From Gracilimonas sp040904925 (GTDB lineage: Bacteria; Bacteroidota; Rhodothermia; Balneolales; Balneolaceae): a stretch of 64,000 bases of DNA. Both the position numbers and the translations under genes were made by a program. Every line of letters starts with the position of its first letter. The stretch's first letter is position 1. Positions 26,631-36,427 of this stretch are shown here, piece after piece. The stretch lies in assembly GCA_040904925.1 (NCBI GenBank), contig JBBDSP010000015.1, forward strand, positions 51,407 through 115,406, written 5' to 3'. The notes beneath the pieces are model-generated. The model was not told the DNA's origin. It searched no databases and worked only from the letters and a program-made list of their open reading frames with translations.

Positions 26631-26834
26631 CTACTCCTCTTCATCAATATTTTTATAAGCCTGGGTAATGCGCTGGTTCATAAGTCTTCTATAGTTCGTG
26701 AATTCATATTCACTTACAGTAAATTCGGAGTGATATTCACCATCAAAGCACTCTACTTTAAGCTTATTGGGTTTATCAGTTTCAGTGATGGTAACTTGTA
26801 CTTTTCCTAAGCGGTATGAATCTCTTTCTTTCAT
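26631..26834 (-). CDS. Small protein of unknown function
   Basis: A 67-residue charged protein with predicted strands (KVQVTITE, KLKVECFDGEYHSEFTVSE) and a C-terminal helix. No family is recognised. It stands alone between a terminator and a divergent thioredoxin-fold gene. The even, non-repetitive composition and its terminator support it as a real gene. Confidence 0.55.
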   Translation of the reverse strand: MKERDSYRLGKVQVTITETDKPNKLKVECFDGEYHSEFTVSEYEFTNYRRLMNQRITQAYKNIDEEE

Positions 26835-26963
26835 AGAATAAATTTTTTCAGAAGGTAAAAAAAATCTGCTTTCAGCTTTTGAACTTTAACCAGTTTTAAA
26901 TTCGTTAATTTATAATACCAACCTAACTTTTAGTATTTTAGAGTATTCAATTCAGAAATTATT

Positions 26964-27422
26964 ATGCAAAAGAAACACATAATTATAATAGCCGTCAGTA
27001 CCTTCCTGGGGATATTTGTGTATATCTCCCTCAGCAATGTTCAGGCCCCTGTAAATGATAACTCACCGGAGTGGATCCCCATTCATGAGGCTCAGCAAGA
27101 AGCGGCTCAAACCGATAAGCTCATCTTTGTGGATGTGTATGAAATTGGCTGTAAATATTGCAGGGCTATGGATCGCGAAGTATTTCCGGATTCAACTGTT
27201 CGTCAGGTTTTGGATGCCAGGTATATTCCGGTTCGGCTTGATGGAAATTCACCCGAACCTATTATTTTCAACGGAGAAGAAATCCCGGCCATAGATTTTG
27301 CACAAAGTAAAGGGGCCTATGTATTTCCAACCTCATTGATCCTTGACGCAGAAGGAAACGTTATCAAGAAAAAAACCGGTTATATGGGCGTAGATGAATT
27401 CAGACAGTTTTTATATCAATAA
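26964..27422 (+). CDS. Thioredoxin-fold protein with CxxC motif
   Basis: A 152-residue protein with an N-terminal hydrophobic anchor (HIIIIAVSTFLGIFVYISL) and a periplasmic thioredoxin-like domain. The redox pair is in EIGCKYCRAMDREVF, the layout of DUF255/thioredoxin-7-type proteins. The cis-proline region is AYVFPTSLIL. It probably reduces or exchanges disulfides outside the cytoplasm. It is followed after 23 bases by a sugar dehydrogenase lipoprotein gene. Confidence 0.82.
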   Translation: MQKKHIIIIAVSTFLGIFVYISLSNVQAPVNDNSPEWIPIHEAQQEAAQTDKLIFVDVYEIGCKYCRAMDREVFPDSTVRQVLDARYIPVRLDGNSPEPIIFNGEEIPAIDFAQSKGAYVFPTSLILDAEGNVIKKKTGYMGVDEFRQFLYQ

Positions 27423-27445
27423 CAATAATTAATCAGAGTACACTT

Positions 27446-28591
27446 ATGAGCATTAAAAAAATTGCTACAAATTTAGGGATGATATGTGCCGGCCTGTTGA
27501 TCATGGTCGGATGTAATGGAGAAGCCGAAGAAGCGCAGTCACAACCGGCGGATATATCTGTGGAAGCAGAAAAAGTTGTAAGTGGAACGGGCATAGGATG
27601 GGGAATTGCCTTTTTGCCTGATGGCGATATGCTGGTAACGGAAAAGGCAGGAACCTTGTACCGGGTTCGGGATGGTGAGATAGCTGCAGAAATTAAAGAT
27701 GGAATTCCCTCAGACCTGGATGTAAATGGGCAGGGTGGATTTTTAGATATCGAACTTCATCCGAATTATGAGGAAAATGGATGGATCTATTTTTCTTACT
27801 CATCAAGTGCGGGCGAAGGTGAAGGAAGTAATACGGCCATCATGAGGGCTCAACTTGAAAATGATGCTTTAGTAAATTCAGAAGTGCTTTACAAAGCAGA
27901 GCCAAACACAACTCGTGGGCAGCATTATGGAAGCCGTATTGTATTCGATAATGACGGCTACATGTTCTTCTCTATCGGTGACCGGGGAAATCGTGACGTT
28001 TTACCACAAGACATCACTCAGGATGGCGGAAAGATCTATCGATTGAATGATGACGGAAGCGTTCCTTCTGATAACCCTTTTGTTGGCGAAGAAGGAGCTA
28101 AAGAAGCTACCTACTCATATGGTCACAGGAACCCGCAGGGAATGTCACTCAACCCTGAAACAGGAATTGTATGGGCGAATGAGCACGGCCCCCGTGGCGG
28201 TGATGAAGTAAATATCGTGGAAGCCGGAAACAATTATGGATGGCCGGAGATCAGTTTTGGTATTAATTATAACGGGACTTCTTTTACGGATGATACCGCT
28301 AGAGCAGGCATGGAACAGCCGATCTTATATTGGGATCCTTCCATTGCGCCGGCCGGTATGACTTTTGTTACCAGCGATAAATATGCTGCTTGGGAAGGCG
28401 ACCTTTTGGTAGCTTCTCTTAAATTCTCATACATCGCTCATTTAGATGTTGAAGGAAATGATATTCTTTCTGAAACCAAATTAGTTGAAGGTGTAGGAAG
28501 AATCCGTGCTATCGAAGAAGCCCCTGATGGTTATATCTACTTTACTGCAGAAGGTGACGGCGTATATCGATTGGTGCCAAACGAAAACTGA
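27446..28591 (+). CDS. PQQ-dependent sugar dehydrogenase family lipoprotein
   Basis: A 381-residue protein with a lipobox (LLIMVGC). The six-blade propeller motifs of soluble glucose/sorbosone dehydrogenases are present: GWGIAFLPDGDMLVTEKAG, HYGSRIVFDNDGYMFFSIGD, YGHRNPQGM, ANEHGPRGGDEVNIVEAGNN. It is a periplasmic aldose or related sugar oxidase that would use pyrroloquinoline quinone. PQQ biosynthesis genes are not in the window. A short TCACTCTAGAGTGA palindrome follows the stop. Confidence 0.87.
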   Translation: MSIKKIATNLGMICAGLLIMVGCNGEAEEAQSQPADISVEAEKVVSGTGIGWGIAFLPDGDMLVTEKAGTLYRVRDGEIAAEIKDGIPSDLDVNGQGGFLDIELHPNYEENGWIYFSYSSSAGEGEGSNTAIMRAQLENDALVNSEVLYKAEPNTTRGQHYGSRIVFDNDGYMFFSIGDRGNRDVLPQDITQDGGKIYRLNDDGSVPSDNPFVGEEGAKEATYSYGHRNPQGMSLNPETGIVWANEHGPRGGDEVNIVEAGNNYGWPEISFGINYNGTSFTDDTARAGMEQPILYWDPSIAPAGMTFVTSDKYAAWEGDLLVASLKFSYIAHLDVEGNDILSETKLVEGVGRIRAIEEAPDGYIYFTAEGDGVYRLVPNEN

Positions 28592-28676
28592 TCACTCTAG
28601 AGTGAGGTTTGCATAGCATATCTCAACTTTTTTTAAAAACTTTGTAAGGAATTGAGTTTTCGATGCTCTAACTGTT

Positions 28677-31079
28677 ATGGAGCATCGAAATTCATATCAA
28701 TTTCCATTTAGCAGATATCCGGGAGTCAGAATTGCATTAGCACTGATTGCCGGAATTCTGCTTTTTTATTTTTATACGCCCTCCTTAGTCGTCATTGTTT
28801 CTGTGTTCAGCCTGCTGCTCGTTCTTTTTAGCTTTCTTGAATGGAGAAATGGCAAGAGTATAAACAAGCTTCTTCCCAAGGTAAGCTCCACTGTTTTTCT
28901 CATGCTGATCATCATTTTTGGAATGTTCAGGATGGCTTTGGATTCAAAAAAGGGAACCTCAAAGACTATAGAGCTTCTCGAAATACTGTCTTGGGAAGAA
29001 GTGGAAATGACCGGTTCTGTCTATTCTATTTCAAAAACAAGTACAGGCAAGATCCGATGGGATGTATGGGTTAATGAGACAAGGATGGGGGAAATCATAT
29101 CTCCCCGGGAATACAAAGCCAGAGTATTGGCTGATGAGCTGAATCTTCAGCCAACTTTAGGAGATGAGGTCTCATTCAGGGGAACTATCATTCCCATTTC
29201 AGAAAAGAGAAACCCGCATGATTTTGATTATAAGGCATATCTCAGGTCTCAGGATATTTCTGTGCAGATAAAAGCAGAAGAACTGTACGATATCATCCCA
29301 AATGAGAAAATATTAGCGTGGGTTTGGTGGCGTGAAAAAGCACTCGATTTAGTTGATAAGAATTTTGATACTGAAACAGCACCCATTGCAAAAGCATTAC
29401 TGGTAGGCTATAAACAAGATCTGGATTCTGAATCAAAGTCAGCTTTTGCGCGTGCCGGATTATCTCATATTATGGCGGTATCAGGACTGCATGTGGGGTT
29501 TATTGTAGCGCCTTTCTGGATCATTATTCCCTATTTTTGGACTAAGAAACACGGCAGTATCATTGGTCTTGGGGTTTTGATCTTGCTTTTGGTGGCTTAT
29601 GCCGGAATAACCGGTTTCTCACCATCCGTGATGCGGGCCTCGGTGATGGCAGGATTCCTGAGCTTTGGGAAGTTATTTTACAGGCATAACAACTCCATTA
29701 ATTTGACAGCAGTTGCGGCAGTTTGCCTTTTGATCTACAACCCGGCACAACTGTTCGAAATTGGATTTCAGCTATCGTTCTCAGCTGTACTAATCATTTT
29801 ATTGATCCTGCCGGTAATTCAGAAAACACTCCCGTACTGGCTGCAGGTTCGTTGGTATGGGAAACCGCTGATGGTTGTCATTGTTTCCATAGTTGTACAA
29901 TTCGGATTGTATCCTTTACAGGTGTATTATTTTGGAGAGATATCTTTGATCAGCCCAATAGCGAATGCACTTTTTGTACCTTTACTGGGAATTGTAGTAC
30001 CCCTTTCATTGATTGCGTTATTGGCAACTACAATACTTCCATTTGTCGGGTTTGTACTCAATTATCCATCACTTCATTTTCTTGGATGGATGAATGGTTT
30101 TGTAACGATGGCTGCAGAGTGGGAATGGGCATGGACCACCGCTTCCATTGAAAGCAATCTTATTTTTATCGGATGGTTATTTTTGATCTTCATGATCTCG
30201 GCATGGCATATTCCGGCCCTAAAATGGAGAATGGGTATTGGAGTGTCGGCAACGCTCTGCTTGATGTTGTCACTGAGTGTGATCGAAAAACTTGAACCCG
30301 CAAAACTCACCATCACCTTTTTTGATGTAGGGCAGGGAGATGCTGCTTTACTTCAGACTCCTTCCGGGAAGAACATAATGATCGATGCAGGTGTTTGGTC
30401 GCCGTCATATAACAGTGGAAAATCGGTAATTCTTCCTCACCTGAAAGCAGCAGGTATCCAAAAACTGGACGCGGTGTTTTTGAGCCATCCTCACGCAGAC
30501 CATATTGGAGGGATCATAGATCTGATGGAAGGAATCCCTATAGATGCAATTTATAATTCAGGCTATGAGTATGATTCAAATTTGTATCAGTCCTATTTAG
30601 AATCAGCGAAAGAAAAAGCAATCCCAATAAAAATACTGAATGCCGGGGACACCGTTGGTATAGATCCGGCAATGCTGTTTCTGGCAATGGGGCCGGAAGG
30701 GAAAAAGTATAACTCTGATCCAAACGAACATTCTCTGATATTAAATGTGATCTATGGAAAATCTGAACTCCTATTTACAGGAGACGCCGGCATTCATCAG
30801 GAAGAGAGACTTATAGCGGCTTACGGAGACTTGTTGGATACAGACCTTTTAAAGGTTGGTCACCACGGAAGCCGAACAAGTTCAGGGAATCAGTTTTTAG
30901 CTGAAGTTACTCCGGAGTTAGCAGTCATATCACTGGCGGAAAGCAACCGGTTTCGACATCCGCATAGAGAAGCTGTTGACCGGTTAGGGGCTACCAAAGC
31001 CGATCTGCTTTTTACCAGTCAAGAGCAGGCAATCATACTTCATTCTGATGGAGAACAAATTAAACGAATTGCCTGGTAA
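28677..31079 (+). CDS. comEC: DNA uptake channel ComEC/Rec2
   Basis: An 800-residue membrane protein. Three parts are visible: an N-terminal DUF4131-like region with hydrophobic helices (to about residue 215), the competence channel domain (FARAGLSHIMAVSGLHVGFIV onward), and a C-terminal metallo-beta-lactamase-like domain with HPHADHIGG and later GHHGSRTS. ComEC carries single-stranded DNA across the inner membrane during natural transformation. Other competence genes are not adjacent. Confidence 0.93.
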   Translation: MEHRNSYQFPFSRYPGVRIALALIAGILLFYFYTPSLVVIVSVFSLLLVLFSFLEWRNGKSINKLLPKVSSTVFLMLIIIFGMFRMALDSKKGTSKTIELLEILSWEEVEMTGSVYSISKTSTGKIRWDVWVNETRMGEIISPREYKARVLADELNLQPTLGDEVSFRGTIIPISEKRNPHDFDYKAYLRSQDISVQIKAEELYDIIPNEKILAWVWWREKALDLVDKNFDTETAPIAKALLVGYKQDLDSESKSAFARAGLSHIMAVSGLHVGFIVAPFWIIIPYFWTKKHGSIIGLGVLILLLVAYAGITGFSPSVMRASVMAGFLSFGKLFYRHNNSINLTAVAAVCLLIYNPAQLFEIGFQLSFSAVLIILLILPVIQKTLPYWLQVRWYGKPLMVVIVSIVVQFGLYPLQVYYFGEISLISPIANALFVPLLGIVVPLSLIALLATTILPFVGFVLNYPSLHFLGWMNGFVTMAAEWEWAWTTASIESNLIFIGWLFLIFMISAWHIPALKWRMGIGVSATLCLMLSLSVIEKLEPAKLTITFFDVGQGDAALLQTPSGKNIMIDAGVWSPSYNSGKSVILPHLKAAGIQKLDAVFLSHPHADHIGGIIDLMEGIPIDAIYNSGYEYDSNLYQSYLESAKEKAIPIKILNAGDTVGIDPAMLFLAMGPEGKKYNSDPNEHSLILNVIYGKSELLFTGDAGIHQEERLIAAYGDLLDTDLLKVGHHGSRTSSGNQFLAEVTPELAVISLAESNRFRHPHREAVDRLGATKADLLFTSQEQAIILHSDGEQIKRIAW

Positions 31080-31172
31080 GGTTTTATAGAAAGGCAGAGC
31101 AACCCATTCTAAAGGTTTTAGTAACAATCTTTTCTTATGTTGATGTCAACCAAGAAACTCAACAAGTGCACA

Positions 31173-32408
31173 ATGAAAAATAGCGTTCTGATACTCGTTC
31201 TACTATTTGTATTCAACAACCTTCTCTCGGCCCAGCAACTCGAGCATAAAAATTATGCATTGGTAAATGGACACGTTGTTGATCATATGGAAGAAGAAAT
31301 TCTTGAGAACACCATGATCTTAATATCTGAAGGGAAGATTGAGCAGATACTACCTGATGAAAATGAAGCACCTGATGGATATGAGGTAATAGATCTGGAG
31401 GGAAAGTATCTAATGTCAGGATTCATGGACGCCCATACGCACTTGAATTCACTACAAACCGCCGAAAGAGCGCTGCACTCAGGGGTCACAACCGTAAGGA
31501 GCTCAAGCGTGCCTTATTTTCAGGATGTTGCGATCAAGAACCTGGTGGATAATAATTATCTCGCAGGGCCGGATATGATACCCGCGGGAGTATTTGTAAC
31601 GCCCGACTTAGGAGAATCTATTTTGGCAGATCCTGAACTTGCTCCACTTTTTGAAGGGGTTACAACCGAAGAGGCCCTGCGTAAGTTGGTTAAGGTCAAC
31701 GTGGATCGTGGTGCCATGTTCATAAAAACAAGAGGAACGGAAAGGGCGGGACTTCCAGACACCGATCCCCGCAAGCAAACCTATACACAGGATCAGTTAA
31801 AATTTGTGGTGGATGAAGCAGCCAAATATGGCGTTCCAATTCAAATTCACGGGCATGGAGATGAGGGCTCATACGCTGCAGTTGCCGCCGGTGCAAGGAG
31901 TATAGAACATGGGACTTATTTAAGTGAAAGAACTCTAAAGCTAATGGCAGAAAAAGGGACGTACTTTGTTCCAACATTCAGCACGGTATATGATCTAACC
32001 CAGCCCGGCGGTGATTATGACAACCCAATTCTCAGAAATCGCGGAAGACACATGTTGCCTGAATTGGAGGCCACCGTGAAAATGGCGCGAGAGCTTGGTG
32101 TAAATATTGTGACCGGTGCAGACACGGGGTATGGCCCCAACAGCCTCACAAGAGTAAGCCATGAACTGACATTTTTTGTTGAAATGGGCTTCACTCCCTA
32201 TGAGGCGATCAGGACTTCAACTTCAACCGCTGCCCAGCTATTGCAAATTGACGATAAAACGGGCAAGATCAGCCCGGGTTTTGAGGCAGACCTTGTGGTT
32301 TTAAATAGTAATCCTATTGAAGATATAAAATCTACTCAGGATGTTATCCTGGTGATGAGTAATGGACACCTTGTGCTAAACCGGTTACCATATGGAATAA
32401 AAGAGTAA
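31173..32408 (+). CDS. Secreted amidohydrolase
   Basis: An in-frame ATG at 31137 exists, but the ATG at 31173 starts the signal peptide (MKNSVLILVLLFVFNNLLSAQ), giving 411 residues. Metal ligands are intact: HTH in GFMDAHTHLNS, a Lys in MFIKTRG, IQIHGHGDEG, SIEHGTYL and the Asp of VTGADTGYG. The end motif GKISPGFEADLVVLNSNPI is typical. It is a periplasmic imidazolonepropionase-like hydrolase, perhaps a Xaa-Pro dipeptidase or prolidase-type enzyme. It is the fourth amidohydrolase of the window. Confidence 0.87.
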   Translation: MKNSVLILVLLFVFNNLLSAQQLEHKNYALVNGHVVDHMEEEILENTMILISEGKIEQILPDENEAPDGYEVIDLEGKYLMSGFMDAHTHLNSLQTAERALHSGVTTVRSSSVPYFQDVAIKNLVDNNYLAGPDMIPAGVFVTPDLGESILADPELAPLFEGVTTEEALRKLVKVNVDRGAMFIKTRGTERAGLPDTDPRKQTYTQDQLKFVVDEAAKYGVPIQIHGHGDEGSYAAVAAGARSIEHGTYLSERTLKLMAEKGTYFVPTFSTVYDLTQPGGDYDNPILRNRGRHMLPELEATVKMARELGVNIVTGADTGYGPNSLTRVSHELTFFVEMGFTPYEAIRTSTSTAAQLLQIDDKTGKISPGFEADLVVLNSNPIEDIKSTQDVILVMSNGHLVLNRLPYGIKE

Positions 32409-32504
32409 ATACTCTTTGAGGGATTTTTCACTCATTCATAGTGTTCTTCAAATCATGTCTTTTTCCTAAAAAACCGGTATCCTTAGGAGTTAACCAATTA
32501 AAAA

Positions 32505-32512
32505 TAAATTTG
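32505..32512 (+). promoter_or_regulatory. Putative -7 box upstream of xseB-dxs
   Basis: TAAATTTG matches the TAnnTTTG box, 14 bases before the xseB ATG. The -33 element is not evident, so the call rests on one box and position. Confidence 0.35.
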
Positions 32513-32525
32513 CTAAGAAATCTTA

Positions 32526-32729
32526 ATGGCAGAAAAGGAACGACTTAGCTTCGAAGAGGCTTTAAAGAAATTGGAATCCATAGTGGGAAAGCTCGAAGAC
32601 GAGGATATTACGCTTGAGGATTCTGTTAAACTATACGAAGAGGGCGTTAAGATATCGAAATTTTGCACCGAAATTCTTGAGCAAGCCGAGCTTCGTATAG
32701 AACAAGTGAACGAAGCGAATACGCAGTAA
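32526..32729 (+). CDS. xseB: Exodeoxyribonuclease VII small subunit
   Basis: A 67-residue protein with the whole XseB pattern: LSFEEALKKLESIVGKLEDE, LEDSVKLYEEGVKISKFC, and a helical end. With XseA it degrades single-stranded DNA. xseA is not next to it in this window. dxs follows after ten bases, an xseB-dxs pairing that also occurs in other phyla. Confidence 0.9.
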   Translation: MAEKERLSFEEALKKLESIVGKLEDEDITLEDSVKLYEEGVKISKFCTEILEQAELRIEQVNEANTQ

Positions 32730-32739
32730 TAGAGAAATT

Positions 32740-34674
32740 ATGGAGCTCACACAGCCTAAACCGGGAAAGTTGCTTGCCAACATCAATTCCCCATCGGATC
32801 TCAAAAAATTAAAATCGGAACAACTCCAGGATGTATGCGACGAACTTCGTCAGTACATCATTGATATGATTTCCGTGAACGGTGGGCATTTTGGGGCCAG
32901 CCTTGGAGTAGTTGAGCTGACCACGGCACTCCACTACGTATATGATACTCCGAATGACCTTTTGGTCTGGGATGTTGGGCATCAAGCCTATGGCCATAAA
33001 ATTTTAACCGGCCGTCGTGATCAGTTTCATACGAATCGAATTTATGGTGGCTTGTCAGGATTTCCGAAACGGACGGAAAGTGAATACGATACTTTTGGCG
33101 TAGGGCATTCAAGTACATCCATATCCGCAGCTCTTGGTATGGCCGTAGCCCGGGATCTTGATAAATCAGATAAAAAAGTGGTGGCTGTTATTGGCGATGG
33201 CGCAATGACCGCCGGACTTGCCTTCGAAGCAATGAACAATGCCGGTGCTATGAATAGCGATATCCTTGTGATACTGAATGACAATAATATGTCGATAGAT
33301 CCCAATGTTGGAGCATTGAAAGAATATTTGGCTGATATAACCACCAGCAAGACCTTCAACAAAATGCGTGATGATATTTATGATATGCTTGGGCATTTTA
33401 AGTCTGCCGGGGAAAAAATGCGGAAGGTAGCTTCCAGGCTTGAGAATGCAATGACTGCCGCCCTTACTCCCGGGTCATTATTTCGGGCGCTTGGCTTTAA
33501 ATACTACGGACCAACCGATGGGCATGATGTTGACGGGCTCAGAAACATGCTGGAAGATCTCAAAGAAGTTAAGGGGCCTAAACTACTTCACATTGTCACA
33601 GTAAAAGGAAAAGGATTTGCCCCGGCTGAACGGGAGCAAACAAAATGGCACGCATCCAGCAGTCCGTTTGATAAGATCACCGGAAAGACTTTAGCATCTC
33701 CAAAACCCGCGCCAGTGAATCCCGCCCCAAAATATCAGGATGTATTTGGGCAGGCATTGGTAGAACTTGCTGAACAAGATGAACGAATTGTAAGCATGAC
33801 ACCCGCAATGCCCAGCGGCTCCAGCTTGCTCCCTATGATGGAAGCATTTCCGGATCGGGCTTTTGATGTGGGGATCGCTGAACAACATGCCGTTACCTTT
33901 GCCGCTGGATTAGCGACGGAAGGGAAAAAACCCTTTTGCGCAATTTATTCCTCATTCCTCCAAAGAGGATATGATCAGTTAGTTCATGATGTGGCTATTC
34001 AAAAACTGCCGGTTGTATTTTGTATAGACCGTGCAGGACTTGTTGGAGCAGACGGCCCAACTCATCACGGGGCTTACGACACGGCTTTCATGCGTGCTAT
34101 CCCGAACATGATCATCTCTTCTCCTTTAAATGAGCAAGATCTTAGAGACATGATGTTCACGGCTTCGAAATATGAAGAAGCATCCTGGGCTATCCGATAC
34201 CCCAGGGGAAAATCTACCGGAATGGAAATAAGGAAAGATTTTCAAACCATGGAAATTGGGAAAGGTGTTCAGCTAAAAGAAGGAGATAGTGTTGCCATAT
34301 TAAGCTTTGGTCCTATTGGGAAATATGTGATTGAAGCCGCTAACATTCTTTCCAAAGAAGGCATTGAGATCGGGCATTATGATATGCGATTTGCCAAGCC
34401 CATTGACGAAGAACTGATCGATGAAGTTTGCTTAAAGTATGATCATATAATCACACTGGAAGACGGTTCAAAACTCGGTGGATTTGGAAGTGCTGTGGCT
34501 GAATATATTGCTGAGAAGCCAGAACGGCCGACCCTTAAAATAATGGGCATTCCGGATCGTATAGTAGAACACGGCACCCAAAAAGAACTCCATGATGAAA
34601 TTGGTATTGGTGTAACCGGAATAATCGAAATGGTAAAAAAGCGAATTACAAAAAGGTATAAAGTTGAGAGTTAA
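32740..34674 (+). CDS. dxs: 1-deoxy-D-xylulose-5-phosphate synthase
   Basis: A 644-residue thiamine-diphosphate enzyme. HFGASLGVVELTTALHYVYD and GHQAYGHKILTGRRD are conserved, the diphosphate motif is GDGAMTAGLAFEAMNNAG with DNNMSI, and the C-terminal pyrimidine domain has GIAEQHAVTFAAGLA. It joins pyruvate and glyceraldehyde 3-phosphate at the first step of the methylerythritol phosphate isoprenoid route. Cotranscribed with xseB and a lipoprotein gene. Confidence 0.97.
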   Translation: MELTQPKPGKLLANINSPSDLKKLKSEQLQDVCDELRQYIIDMISVNGGHFGASLGVVELTTALHYVYDTPNDLLVWDVGHQAYGHKILTGRRDQFHTNRIYGGLSGFPKRTESEYDTFGVGHSSTSISAALGMAVARDLDKSDKKVVAVIGDGAMTAGLAFEAMNNAGAMNSDILVILNDNNMSIDPNVGALKEYLADITTSKTFNKMRDDIYDMLGHFKSAGEKMRKVASRLENAMTAALTPGSLFRALGFKYYGPTDGHDVDGLRNMLEDLKEVKGPKLLHIVTVKGKGFAPAEREQTKWHASSSPFDKITGKTLASPKPAPVNPAPKYQDVFGQALVELAEQDERIVSMTPAMPSGSSLLPMMEAFPDRAFDVGIAEQHAVTFAAGLATEGKKPFCAIYSSFLQRGYDQLVHDVAIQKLPVVFCIDRAGLVGADGPTHHGAYDTAFMRAIPNMIISSPLNEQDLRDMMFTASKYEEASWAIRYPRGKSTGMEIRKDFQTMEIGKGVQLKEGDSVAILSFGPIGKYVIEAANILSKEGIEIGHYDMRFAKPIDEELIDEVCLKYDHIITLEDGSKLGGFGSAVAEYIAEKPERPTLKIMGIPDRIVEHGTQKELHDEIGIGVTGIIEMVKKRITKRYKVES

Positions 34675-35317
34675 GCAGTTATTGATTGTAGTAGGTTCAG
34701 TATTGATACTAAACGGTTGTTTTGATGATAATAGCCCACCCGTCTATGAAGACATTGAAGGGGTAGTGCTTTCCGGTGGAGAGCCACTCACTGATGCATC
34801 AGTACATATCAGAAATCATTTTGATCCGGGCGGTTTCATTCAGACTGATGGTGAAAATACCGTAAGTGTTTCATTTTCACTACAGTTAAGGGATTTGGTT
34901 ACCGGAAACCTTTACAAAAACGGAGGAGGAGAGCCATTTGCAGTCTTTTTTGAAGACTCCCTTAATTCCGGGAATCATGAAGTGGAAATACCTGATTCAT
35001 TACTGATGAATGGTATTTTAGCTTACGAAATAAGGAATTCATCAAGCCAGATAGCAACAAGTTTATTTGTTGTCAACAAACCGGATAGTATGTTGCTGGA
35101 TATGATTCCGTTTACAACTACCAATGCGGATGGAGCCTTCTTCATGAATAAAGATGCGCTTTCTTTAGGCCAGTCTTTTTCGACAGCTAATGGCGGTGGT
35201 TTTGACGTGACGGACAGCCTGCAAATACTTATAACAGAGGGAGATGAGGTCATTAAGACAGAAAAAGTAAGGGTGAAACCTGACCAGTCAAATTACTTCG
35301 AAATAACGATCGATTAA
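34664..35317 (+). CDS. Putative lipoprotein of unknown function
   Basis: A 217-residue protein starting at a TTG that overlaps the end of dxs by 11 bases. The lipobox is in VLILNGCFDDN. The following region (VVLSGGEPLTDASVHIRNH) resembles a short beta-sandwich, and another segment ends GVLSGG-like strands, giving an overall carboxypeptidase-regulatory or Ig-like feel. The C-terminus (SLQILITEGDEVIKTEKVRV) is also strand-rich. No function can be assigned. The non-ATG start is forced because no ATG precedes the lipobox. Confidence 0.65.
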   Translation: MRVKQLLIVVGSVLILNGCFDDNSPPVYEDIEGVVLSGGEPLTDASVHIRNHFDPGGFIQTDGENTVSVSFSLQLRDLVTGNLYKNGGGEPFAVFFEDSLNSGNHEVEIPDSLLMNGILAYEIRNSSSQIATSLFVVNKPDSMLLDMIPFTTTNADGAFFMNKDALSLGQSFSTANGGGFDVTDSLQILITEGDEVIKTEKVRVKPDQSNYFEITID

Positions 35318-35332
35318 GGTACTTTTATCTTG

Positions 35333-36334
35333 ATGAAATATACCCTTTCGGATTTTGACTATGATCTCCCTGAAAACCTGATTGCACAATCTCCTGCTCA
35401 TCCCAGAGATCATGCTCGATTATTGGTCTATGATCGCAATACCGGTTCTATCAAAGACGACTATTTTTATAACCTCGATACCTATCTCCCCAAAAACACC
35501 AGGTTGGTGGTAAACAACAGCAAGGTTGAAAAGTGCCGTCTGCTTTTTAACGAAGGAAAGAAAGAGCTATTCGTTACCTCGGTTAGAAATAATAATACCA
35601 TTGAAGCTATGGTAAGGCCCGGTAAGAAGTTTAAGATCGGGAAGGAAGTAAAACTGGCTGATAACATTTCAGCTGAGGTCACTCATATTGCTGAAGATGG
35701 TCTGCGAACCCTGATACTGTCATGTGAGCTGGATGATCCCAAATTAGAGCCGTATAAACACACTCCGTTTCCGCCCTATATCGAACAAGATGAATCATTG
35801 GCGGATGAATATCAGACGGTCTATGCTAAAGATCTCGGAAGCAAGGCAGCGCCTACAGCCGGCTTACATTTTACGGATGAGCTTCTTGAGAAACTCGCCA
35901 AAGAGGGGATCAAAAGATCAGAAGTTACCCTCCATGTGGGACTTGGAACTTTTACTCCGGTAAAAACAGAAAAGCTTGAAGACCATGCTATGCACAGTGA
36001 GTGGTTTCAGTTCGGTCAACATACGTGTGATGAACTGAATGATTCAGAGCACATAACTGCAGTTGGTACAACCAGTGTGCGTGTTCTTGAAACTGCGACC
36101 GATAAGTCCCGGCATTTTAAGCCTGAGAGTAAAGAAACGAATATTTTTATTACACCGGGCTATCAATTCAATGCTACGGATGCGCTTATCACCAACTTTC
36201 ATCTTCCTAAAAGCACCCTGCTGATGTTAGTATCAGCTTTTATGGGTTTTGACGAAATGAAGCGCCTTTACGAACACGCCATCAAAGAGAAGTACCGGTT
36301 TTATTCTTTCGGTGATGCCATGCTGATCCTTTAA
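35333..36334 (+). CDS. queA: tRNA preQ1(34) S-adenosylmethionine ribosyltransferase-isomerase
   Basis: A 333-residue protein with the whole QueA family pattern: YDLPENLIAQSPAHPRDHARLL at the start, then APTAGLHFTDELL, VTLHVGLGTFTPV and the end NFHLPKSTLLMLVSAFMG. It makes epoxyqueuosine in tRNA from preQ1 and S-adenosylmethionine. The ATG at 35333 is used; the TTG three bases upstream is ignored. It follows the lipoprotein gene by 15 bases. Confidence 0.96.
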   Translation: MKYTLSDFDYDLPENLIAQSPAHPRDHARLLVYDRNTGSIKDDYFYNLDTYLPKNTRLVVNNSKVEKCRLLFNEGKKELFVTSVRNNNTIEAMVRPGKKFKIGKEVKLADNISAEVTHIAEDGLRTLILSCELDDPKLEPYKHTPFPPYIEQDESLADEYQTVYAKDLGSKAAPTAGLHFTDELLEKLAKEGIKRSEVTLHVGLGTFTPVKTEKLEDHAMHSEWFQFGQHTCDELNDSEHITAVGTTSVRVLETATDKSRHFKPESKETNIFITPGYQFNATDALITNFHLPKSTLLMLVSAFMGFDEMKRLYEHAIKEKYRFYSFGDAMLIL

Positions 36335-36427
36335 TAAAACAGTGATCGATTTTAGATGTTTCTGAATGCAGGTCTTCTTATATTTGATGCCCTTTTGAAA
36401 TTGTAAAAAATATTGAACAGCAGATAA

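Noticed and set aside
28592..28605. TCACTCTAGAGTGA palindrome after the sugar dehydrogenase gene
   Set aside because: Too short and without a T-run; a chance palindrome or a small hairpin cannot be told apart.
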